From the NCBI GenBank assembly GCA_050946195.1, contig JBMNUI010000009.1:1-46722 (forward strand): a DNA stretch of 46,722 nucleotides, read 5' to 3'. Shown here piece by piece: positions 41,401-46,722 of this stretch (position 1 is the first letter of the stretch; each line of letters begins with the position of its first letter). The translations under genes and the position numbers were made by a program. The DNA is from UMGS1002 sp050946195. GTDB lineage: Bacteria > Bacillota > Clostridia > Oscillospirales > CAG-272. Below the pieces are notes generated by a model that did no database searches, was not told the origin of the DNA, and saw only the letters and a list, made by a program, of their open reading frames with translations.

Positions 41401-41786
41401 TCGCCTGCAGCAGAGAGCATCAGCGGGGCGAGCCGGGCGGCCTCGGCAGGGCTTGATGCCGGCCGGTTGTATTCCGAAAGCAGAGGGGCGAGCTCGCACA
41501 GGTTGTGCCACATGAGCAGCGACTTCATGCCGGCGTCAATATAGTTATAGGAAAGCCCGCCGTACTCCCTGAAAATCTTGTTGACAAGCCGGGTGAAGTT
41601 GAGGACCTCAAAGCAGAGCTGTGCCGAGGGCGGCAGAATCTTGGTGTACCTGCGCTCGGCGACATAGGTCTGCTGCTCGGGAACTATCAGATAAGCCTTT
41701 TGCCCGGCAGCGGCGTCGGCTGTTATTTGCTTTTCTATGTAAGCCGATTTCCCGCTTCCGGACACACCGAAAACCAGGTTTATCAT
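38451..41786 (-). CDS. addB: ATP-dependent helicase/nuclease subunit B
   Basis: I chose the ATG at 41786 (1111 residues; MINLVFGVSGSGKS) because AAAGGA lies 8-10 bases upstream and the P-loop then begins at the normal distance; an ATG at 41828 is possible but has no clear site. AddB holds an inactivated helicase fold, a RecB-type nuclease (IRVVDYKTGDKVYSPDD) and an iron-sulfur staple. The staple cysteines are visible: one in VLCPFGYFC and three in CDYCNYGAVC. The gene follows queG by a few dozen bases and precedes addA, so queG-addB-addA is probably one operon. Confidence 0.94.
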   Translation of the reverse strand: MINLVFGVSGSGKSAYIEKQITADAAAGQKAYLIVPEQQTYVAERRYTKILPPSAQLCFEVLNFTRLVNKIFREYGGLSYNYIDAGMKSLLMWHNLCELAPLLSEYNRPASSPAEAARLAPLMLSAAGELKAAAVSTAELETAAKKLPEESALRARLLDISLIVASYQNLVQQSYDDASDDLTKAAELLAEHDFFSGKNVYIDSFTSYTAQEFAIIRQIFKQAASVTVTIGCDGPESRLILFATPRDTAKRLCQLAAERGGCNIVTLGSPKRFSSPELILLEKYLWRMDCPKIPGPEIVPAKNIRIFSCRNRYSEAEAAAAAILTELRRGMRYRDIAVIMRDAGAWSGIVDAVFDKFGIPYFLSERTELSSKPLVKLILSALRIKTRNWRQSDVISYIKTGLCGIDEREADIFEDYCTTWNINGQSFLDERWSMNPDGYVTELTERGAEILRIANSVKNRLVSPLVSLFTSLDAADDLRGMCRALYEYTEALDIRTRLYDLAERERAAGNLRCAGETLRLYDIYIDALEKISSALPDTKLDCEEFACALRLVFDNTDIGSLPTRQDEVTIGSASLLRVDSPRFVIALGMNEGEFPAEVGDSGIFSGADRLLLARLGIQLSGDPALRASDELFFVYRTLTAASELLMITCSEASPSGSRRRPSQVIARLQALFPDLVVTEYESTDLLFRLQTPEAAVEYLKSLGNSPEAAALRASLEKLGGMVPQLAMLKTPLSDTECRISPASAAQLFGDIALSQTRLESYVLCPFGYFCNHVLDLRESRKAEFAHNNAGSFIHYVMERFMREAVRGGKLNTELTDEEIAALSDQIIEEYAGWIIPDNTERGSRLEYLFFRLRRITLVLISNIREEFRHSLFTPAFFELKLDGSDPAFPEPAEFTGPDGERVKIRGMVDRVDLFRRGDDIFIRVVDYKTGDKVYSPDDLKEGLGLQLLLYLFALCRSNSEEFRRALGCPPGGKIYPAGALYLSADLPLITVDDDLSEEQIKEKALAKIKRSGPLCSDEDILAAMNDNFDPHFLGGAKKNSKGITKGKNLLDIDGFYSLYNSISETISRILAEMRSGRASAAPKIYRGESPCDYCNYGAVCRSAKPSERKRK

Positions 41787-41831
41787 GCGCCTGTCCTTTC
41801 TTTTCGGATCTTTTAGGATGATAGTCATCGG

Positions 41832-42701
41832 TCAGACTTCTTCGGTATTACCGGCCGTGCCGGCCTTGCTACTCTCGATTAGCTCAAGGTTTCGCAGTAT
41901 TGTCTCCCTGCCGCGCCAGGAATATGCCCGCCGTGAAAACTCCTCGTCGCTCATCGACAAAACAAGCTCTCTTGTCAGGCGCGGGGTGAGCGCGCGCAGA
42001 AAGTAGGGGATACTTGTATAAATGCTCCCGCGGGAGCGTGCGGCGGCGGTGTGGGGACAGACCTCCTGGCAGATGTCACAGCCCCAGGAAAAGCCATATT
42101 TGGCTATCATTTTCTTTTCATCTTCGCTCAGCTCGCCCTTCTTTTGCGTGAGAGCTGACAGGCAGCCGCCAAAAAGGCCAAAGGGGCAGGCGGCAACGCA
42201 GAGGTTGCAGTTCTCACAGAAGGCGGAATTCCTGACAGTGGGTTTGGCAGCATCCTCATCGGCCGCCGTGTCGGGGTCGGCGATTATCTCGCCGAGAAAA
42301 ACATATGAGGAGTACGGCTCGGTTATAAGCAGCCCGTGCCGTCCGATAAAGCCCAGCCCGGCGGCCGCAGCGGCGGCGCGCTCGTCAATGGGGGAGTGGT
42401 CGGTAAAGCCGGCGAATTTATTTTCGGGGAATTTTTCCCGAAGGCGCGGTAGGATGTCGTCAAAAAGGCCGGTAAAAAACCTGTGGTAATCTTCTGGCAC
42501 GGCATATGCCGAGATATTGGGGCTGACTTCGGTGGGGGAAAGGTAGGGGACCGCAAAAACAAACACCCTGCCGCCCGGCCCGATACCGTGTTTCTCAAGC
42601 AGATACGGGCGGATAAACCGGCAGGAAGACAGCGGCAGCGAACCGCAGAGTGTGATATTATGCTCTGATAGCATCTCGCGGATATAACCGAGCATTGTCA
42701 A
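41832..42701 (-). CDS. queG: Epoxyqueuosine reductase (QueG-family)
   Basis: QueG reduces epoxyqueuosine to queuosine in tRNA, using a cobalamin and two 4Fe-4S clusters. The 289-residue protein has the DUF1730-type start, a substrate-pocket segment DHSPIDERAAAAAAGLGFIG, and two clusters bound by CENCNLCVAACPFG and WGCDICQEVCP, plus an extra Cys in GGCLSAL. It lacks the C-terminal HEAT repeats of the E. coli protein, as many Firmicutes homologues do. Function in queuosine synthesis is the family default; Clostridia also have related reductases, so the assignment is probable, not certain. Confidence 0.8.
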   Translation of the reverse strand: MTMLGYIREMLSEHNITLCGSLPLSSCRFIRPYLLEKHGIGPGGRVFVFAVPYLSPTEVSPNISAYAVPEDYHRFFTGLFDDILPRLREKFPENKFAGFTDHSPIDERAAAAAAGLGFIGRHGLLITEPYSSYVFLGEIIADPDTAADEDAAKPTVRNSAFCENCNLCVAACPFGLFGGCLSALTQKKGELSEDEKKMIAKYGFSWGCDICQEVCPHTAAARSRGSIYTSIPYFLRALTPRLTRELVLSMSDEEFSRRAYSWRGRETILRNLELIESSKAGTAGNTEEV

Positions 42702-42938
42702 GTCCCCCTTGCGGCCTTCTTTTTTGTATATTATAACAGAAAAACAATCCTAAAACAACAAATCCGGCGTTAAATACCGTGGGTTACTTTTCGGTCGGGC
42801 CGGTGCTTGATTCTGTATTTTCTACAAAGGCGAGTTTCTAATTTTTTCAAATCATTTCAGTGACTTTTTATTGACCCGTCATATAATCGTCACATTGGGT
42901 TTTTATAATTTAAGCGAAAAAGAAACCGGAGGATGATT

Positions 42939-44402
42939 ATGCACAACAACGAGCTTGACAACATAAGACAGGACAGCTCGGATAATTTACATGAACAGAA
43001 AGAGGCAGAGGCTCCGGGGCAGGGCACGGACCTTGGGACGCCCGAAAACCAGCAGAAAGTTTATTCTGTAGGAGGTGACGGTATGAATAACAAAGATGAT
43101 TTTACGCCGTCCTACTATATCGGCAACGAATATTCGTACAGGATAGAAGACAGACCCGGCAGCCGGGGAATGTACGCTGACCCCCCGAGAGGGCAGCGAA
43201 AGAGACGAGGCGGCCGGACGTGGGTCATCGCGCTGGCAATTGTTGCGCTGATCATCATGTCGGCGCTCGCCGGCTTTGGCGGTACCCTGATTGCCAATGA
43301 GTATTTTTCAGGGGACAGGTATGCAGCCGAGACTACCGCAGCCGGTGAAGCCGAGGACACGCAGGCCGTTCCCTCAAACGATTCGACAGTGCTGATAATC
43401 AAAAACAACGGCTCAAAGCAGGTCGAAACAGACACCGGAAGTGTCGGTGACGATAATCTGAGCCTGCCCGATGTAGTTGAGCTCGTCAAGGACTCGGTGG
43501 TTGAAATCGCTACTGAAATAAGTAACTATGTCGGCAGGCGCGTGGTCAGCGGCGCGGGCTCGGGCGTTATTATCGGCGTATCCAATGACAAAAAGACTGT
43601 TTATATTGTGACAAACAACCATGTCATATCGGGCGCCGACACCATTACGGTAAGGCTGACCAACGGCAATGAGTATGATGCCGTGCTCCGCGGTGCCGAC
43701 TCTATTACCGACATTGCCGTGCTGACAATCACACCCGACGAGGATGTGACGGTGGCACAGCTCGGCTCGAGCGCTTCTCTCAGAATAGGCGAGACGGTTA
43801 TCGCCATCGGCAACCCGCTCGGCGAGCTCGGCGGCACGGTGACCGACGGCATTATCAGCGGGCTGGCGCGCGAGGTCGAAATTGACGGAGTTACAATGAC
43901 CCTGCTGCAGACCAACGCGGCTGTTAACCCCGGCAACTCGGGGGGCGGACTCTTCAACATGAAGGGTGAGCTTATCGGGATAGTCAACGCAAAATCCACC
44001 GGGGCCAACATCGACCTTATCGGATTTGCAATTCCGATTGATACGGCATACGATATTGCTGTTGAACTCATTGAGTACGGATATATTACCGACCGGGTCG
44101 AAGCAGGGCTCAAGTTGGTAGAGATAAACGACACATTAACTGCATTTTATTACGGTGTCAGTACCTTCGGTGTTTATGTTGAGGAATCGAAATACACCGA
44201 CGAAATAAAGCGCGGTGACCGGATTGTGTCTGTCAACAGTATCGAGGTATCGACCATAGCCGAAATAAAGAATATTTTAAGCGGCTGCTCGGTCGGCGAG
44301 ACGATAACTATCAGGGTCTCAAGACAGGGCCGGCAGCTTGATGTCAAGCTCACGCTCCGCGAATATGTTCCCCCCGAAGTACAGAAAGACAAATCACAGT
44401 AA
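42939..44402 (+). CDS. htrA: HtrA/DegP-type membrane-anchored serine protease with PDZ domain
   Basis: Numbering from the upstream ATG at 42933, the triad is His230 (VTNNHVISG), Asp260 (DSITDIAVL) and Ser336 (NPGNSGGGLFN). A membrane span covers residues about 97-123 (TWVIALAIVALIIMSALAGF), and a PDZ domain fills the C-terminus (EEIKRGDRIVSVNSI-like: EIKRGDRIVSVNSIEVSTI). HtrA proteases remove damaged proteins outside the membrane. GGAGG at 42928-42932 abuts the first ATG and suits the one at 42939. A second, perfect ribosome site, AGGAGGTGA (43070-43078), precedes an in-frame ATG at 43083, so a form about 49 residues shorter may be made. The gene ends in a hairpin, followed by a two-component system. 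Confidence 0.93.
   Translation: MHNNELDNIRQDSSDNLHEQKEAEAPGQGTDLGTPENQQKVYSVGGDGMNNKDDFTPSYYIGNEYSYRIEDRPGSRGMYADPPRGQRKRRGGRTWVIALAIVALIIMSALAGFGGTLIANEYFSGDRYAAETTAAGEAEDTQAVPSNDSTVLIIKNNGSKQVETDTGSVGDDNLSLPDVVELVKDSVVEIATEISNYVGRRVVSGAGSGVIIGVSNDKKTVYIVTNNHVISGADTITVRLTNGNEYDAVLRGADSITDIAVLTITPDEDVTVAQLGSSASLRIGETVIAIGNPLGELGGTVTDGIISGLAREVEIDGVTMTLLQTNAAVNPGNSGGGLFNMKGELIGIVNAKSTGANIDLIGFAIPIDTAYDIAVELIEYGYITDRVEAGLKLVEINDTLTAFYYGVSTFGVYVEESKYTDEIKRGDRIVSVNSIEVSTIAEIKNILSGCSVGETITIRVSRQGRQLDVKLTLREYVPPEVQKDKSQ
43070..43085 (+). promoter_or_regulatory. Strong internal ribosome site and ATG within htrA
   Basis: AGGAGGTGA, fully complementary to the 16S 3' end, stands seven bases (from GGAGG) before an in-frame ATG at 43083. 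It is stronger and better spaced than the annotated start site. Confidence 0.7.
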
Positions 44403-44406
44403 AAAA

Positions 44407-44435
44407 GCCGCCGGAGTATATGCTGCTCCGGCGGC
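44407..44435. terminator. Hairpin after htrA
   Basis: GCCGCCGGAG (44407-44416) pairs with CTCCGGCGGC (44426-44435) in a 10-bp stem. No T-run follows on the plus strand. Confidence 0.6.
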
Positions 44436-44486
44436 ATAAAAGCAAGGAGAAAAAATCCGGGGTCGGGCAGTGCGGATAATTGCTTG

Positions 44487-44515
44487 TTGAAAAATGCTTT
44501 GGACTGAGATATAAT
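44487..44515 (+). promoter_or_regulatory. Promoter of the two-component operon
   Basis: TTGAAA and TATAAT are separated by 17 bp, 33 bp before the ATG at 44548. Confidence 0.8.
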
Positions 44516-44547
44516 ATAACTGACCCTAACAGAAAGGGGGAGACGGC

Positions 44548-45240
44548 ATGTACAACATTCTTGTGGTAGACGACGAGGCGAAAATCCGCACAATTATAAG
44601 AAAATACGCCGAATTTGAGGGTCATACCGTCGACGAGGCTACAGACGGAATGGACGCCATCAACAAGTGCAGGCGTACGAAATACGACATTATAATCATG
44701 GACATCATGATGCCCGAGCTTGACGGCTTTTCGGCCTGCCGCGAAATCCGAAAGACATCCGATACCCCGATAATCATGCTCTCGGCGCGGGGCGAGGAAT
44801 ACGATAAAATCAACGGCTTTGAGCTCGGCATCGACGACTATGTGGTCAAGCCCTTCTCGCCGAAGGAGCTGATGCTGAGAATCAATGCGGTCATGAGGCG
44901 CACGCGGGGAGAATATGGCCGGCAGGGCGAGCGCAAAAACGAGGTTATCGAGCTTGACGGCGGCGGGCTCAAGGCAGATCTTACCGCGCGGCTTGTTTGT
45001 GTCGACGGCAAGCGGGTGGATATGTCGCCCAAGGAATATGACCTGTTTTTCTATATGCTGAAAAACCGCAATATCGCGCTCTCGCGCGAAAAGCTGATAA
45101 ACAAGGTCTGGGGCTACGACTTCTACGGCGACGCCCGCACGCTCGACACTCATATAAAGCTGCTCCGCAAAAGCCTCGGCAGGTATGCAAAATACATAGT
45201 GACGCTCAGGGGAGTAGGCTATAGATTCGAAGAAAACTGA
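44548..45240 (+). CDS. OmpR/PhoB-family response regulator
   Basis: This 230-residue protein has a receiver domain with acidic pocket VVDDE, phospho-acceptor Asp52 (IIIMDIMMPELDG), the Thr/Ser switch region (IIMLSARGE) and the conserved Lys in DYVVKPFSPKEL. The C-terminal winged helix is of the OmpR type (VDMSPKEYDLFFYMLKNRNI, SREKLINKVWGYDFYGDART, TLRGVGYRFEE). AAGGGGGAG lies before the ATG. The histidine kinase gene starts 21 bp downstream. The signal is not known; position next to htrA hints at envelope stress. Confidence 0.95.
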   Translation: MYNILVVDDEAKIRTIIRKYAEFEGHTVDEATDGMDAINKCRRTKYDIIIMDIMMPELDGFSACREIRKTSDTPIIMLSARGEEYDKINGFELGIDDYVVKPFSPKELMLRINAVMRRTRGEYGRQGERKNEVIELDGGGLKADLTARLVCVDGKRVDMSPKEYDLFFYMLKNRNIALSREKLINKVWGYDFYGDARTLDTHIKLLRKSLGRYAKYIVTLRGVGYRFEEN

Positions 45241-45261
45241 CCGTCCCGGGAGGCGTTTGGG

Positions 45262-46722
45262 TTGAAGAAGGCAGGGGGAGCGCGGCGGCCGCGCGATATG
45301 AGTATCAGGTGGGAGCTGTTTTTATACCTCGCACTTTTTATCGTGTTTGTGATCGCGGTGGTCTGGCTCTTTCAGGTCAAGCTGCTCGACAAGTTTTATG
45401 AAAGCATAAAACGCCGGGAGCTCATCCGGGCGGCAGACACGATTGAGGAGCATATCGGGAAAAGTTCCCTCCACACAGTAGCATATCAGAATGCAGTGGA
45501 CTACGGCATTTGCGTCAAGGTGCTGCATATCGAGGGTATGAACGCAGTCGAGCTGGTTACGGTGGATGTCTCGGGAAACAGCGTGCTCTCAAACATAACC
45601 GAGAAATACGTAACCGAGCTCTATAATAATGCAAAGGAGCAGGGTGGCGAGTACATCGAGAAGCGGACCAAGGGCGAGCTGGCAGCGGCCGGGCTGTACT
45701 ACCCGCGTTTCTTTTTCCTCCCGCAAAGAGATCACTACGCAGATAACGATGCCGACATCGAGAGCACAATGCTCATAAGACTGGTAAAGGGCACTGATGG
45801 CGGAACATACGCGATTATGCTCAACGTCGAGATGACCCCGATGGGCGCCGTGGTCAGCACGATGTCAATGCAGTATATCTGGATAGCCGTGGCGCTTATT
45901 GTAGGGTCGCTCTTTTTGGCGCTGATAATATCGCGGAACATATCAAGGCCAATCGAGCGGATGAACAGCGCGGCAAAGCAGCTGGCGTTGGGCAATTATG
46001 ACGTCAACTTCTCGGGCGAGGGCTTCCGCGAAACCCGCGAGCTTGCCGACACATTAAACTACGCTGCGCGCGAGCTCTCAAAGAACGACAGGCTGCAGAA
46101 GGAGCTTATTGCTAACATCTCGCATGACCTGCGCACGCCGCTGACCATGATTACCGGCTACGGCGAGCTTATACGTGATCTACCCGGCGAGAATACCCCC
46201 GAGAATATTCAGGCAATAATTGATGAGGCCGACAGGCTCAACCAGCTTGTCAGCGACCTGCTTGACTTATCAAGACTTCAGGCCGGCGCCGGGCAGCTCA
46301 AAATCTCGCGTTTTAACCTGACGGACACCGTCCGGGATACCATGCAGAGGTATGAAAAGCTCGCTCAGACGACCGGCTACAGGATAAACTTCTGGTCTGA
46401 CCGCGAGGTTTATGTCGAGGCCGACCGCAATATGATTCTGCAGGTTCTATATAACCTCATCAACAATGCGATAAACTACTCGGGCGAGGAAAAGCTGGTG
46501 CGGGTGGTGCAGAGCGTGGGTGAGAAGGTGGTCAGAATTTCGGTGATAGATACCGGCGAGGGGATACCCCCCGAGCATCTGCCGCATATCTGGGATAGGT
46601 ATTACAAGGTAGACAAGGTACACCGCCGCGCTGCCGTCGGAACCGGCATTGGCCTGTCAATTGTCAAAAACGTGCTCGAGCTTCACAGGGCGCGCTATCG
46701 GGTCAACAGCACTCCCGGGAAG
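45262..46722 (+). CDS. Sensor histidine kinase (C-terminus off the window edge)
   Basis: The frame is open from a TTG at 45262 to the end of the window (487 codons). I prefer this TTG because GGGAGG lies about 9 bases upstream; the first ATG (45298) has only a distant site. Two membrane spans (LYLALFIVFVIAVVWLF and YIWIAVALIVGSLFLALII) enclose an extracytoplasmic sensor of about 150 residues with no family I recognise. Then come a HAMP linker (SRNISRPIERM), the phosphorylated His288 (IANISHDLRTPL), the N box (YNLINNAINYSG), the G1 box (VIDTGEGIPPEH) and the G2 box (GTGIGLSIVKNVLELH). Only the last few dozen residues are missing. It pairs with the response regulator just upstream. Confidence 0.93.
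   Translation, partial: MKKAGGARRPRDMSIRWELFLYLALFIVFVIAVVWLFQVKLLDKFYESIKRRELIRAADTIEEHIGKSSLHTVAYQNAVDYGICVKVLHIEGMNAVELVTVDVSGNSVLSNITEKYVTELYNNAKEQGGEYIEKRTKGELAAAGLYYPRFFFLPQRDHYADNDADIESTMLIRLVKGTDGGTYAIMLNVEMTPMGAVVSTMSMQYIWIAVALIVGSLFLALIISRNISRPIERMNSAAKQLALGNYDVNFSGEGFRETRELADTLNYAARELSKNDRLQKELIANISHDLRTPLTMITGYGELIRDLPGENTPENIQAIIDEADRLNQLVSDLLDLSRLQAGAGQLKISRFNLTDTVRDTMQRYEKLAQTTGYRINFWSDREVYVEADRNMILQVLYNLINNAINYSGEEKLVRVVQSVGEKVVRISVIDTGEGIPPEHLPHIWDRYYKVDKVHRRAAVGTGIGLSIVKNVLELHRARYRVNSTPGK

Overview
The window looks like chromosome of an endospore-forming, Gram-positive anaerobe of the class Clostridia. The evidence is gpr and spoIIP side by side, the Firmicutes order SRP RNA-dnaX-ybaB-recR, AddAB instead of RecBCD, many lipoproteins with lipoboxes, an SLH-domain protein, strong AGGAGG-type ribosome sites and textbook sigma-A promoters with 17-bp spacers. 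The lower taxonomic rank cannot be read from the sequence with confidence. Most of the window is of moderately high GC; the first 1.5 kb is visibly AT-rich and foreign.

Layout. (1) 1-2.3 kb: the end of an IS21-family element whose istA runs off the left edge. It is inserted in a surface-protein gene and followed by a decayed C-terminus of an FAD-dependent oxidoreductase. (2) 2.4-13.2 kb, all on the minus strand: an extracytoplasmic cluster with three paralogous solute-binding lipoproteins, an endonuclease/exonuclease/phosphatase-fold lipoprotein with a duplicated N-terminal module, a membrane-anchored surface protein and an OppA-like lipoprotein. No permease or ATPase gene is present. (3) 13.4-17.2 kb: gpr, spoIIP, a small two-TM protein and a divergent S24-type repressor. 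(4) 17.3-19.4 kb: a flippase and a priming sugar transferase. (5) 19.7-23.8 kb: tyrS, a glycerophosphodiester phosphodiesterase, pepT and a RadC-family gene. (6) 23.8-29.5 kb: murA, a DUF3810 membrane metalloprotease-like protein and a branched-chain aminotransferase, separated by long intergenic regions rich in hairpins and dispersed repeats. (7) 29.8-34.4 kb: an SLH protein, then SRP RNA, dnaX, ybaB and recR. (8) 34.7-42.7 kb: queG-addB-addA on the minus strand. (9) 42.9 kb to the end: an HtrA-type protease and a two-component system whose kinase runs off the right edge.

How the genes work together: housekeeping modules (replication and recombination by dnaX/recR/addAB, cell wall by murA, translation by tyrS and queG, protein targeting by SRP RNA) are interleaved with sporulation genes and one niche-specific surface and uptake island at the left. 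That island is being eroded by the IS element.

The most unusual signals are in non-coding DNA: a family of about 120-bp composite repeats with compensating stem changes (three copies plus one partial), a possible structured RNA with two similar domains next to murA, and a candidate operator between the S24 repressor and its divergent neighbour. I found no CRISPR array, no tRNA and no clear known riboswitch. No wholly new system is demonstrated; the best leads are the orphan binding-protein/nuclease island and the structured intergenic elements.
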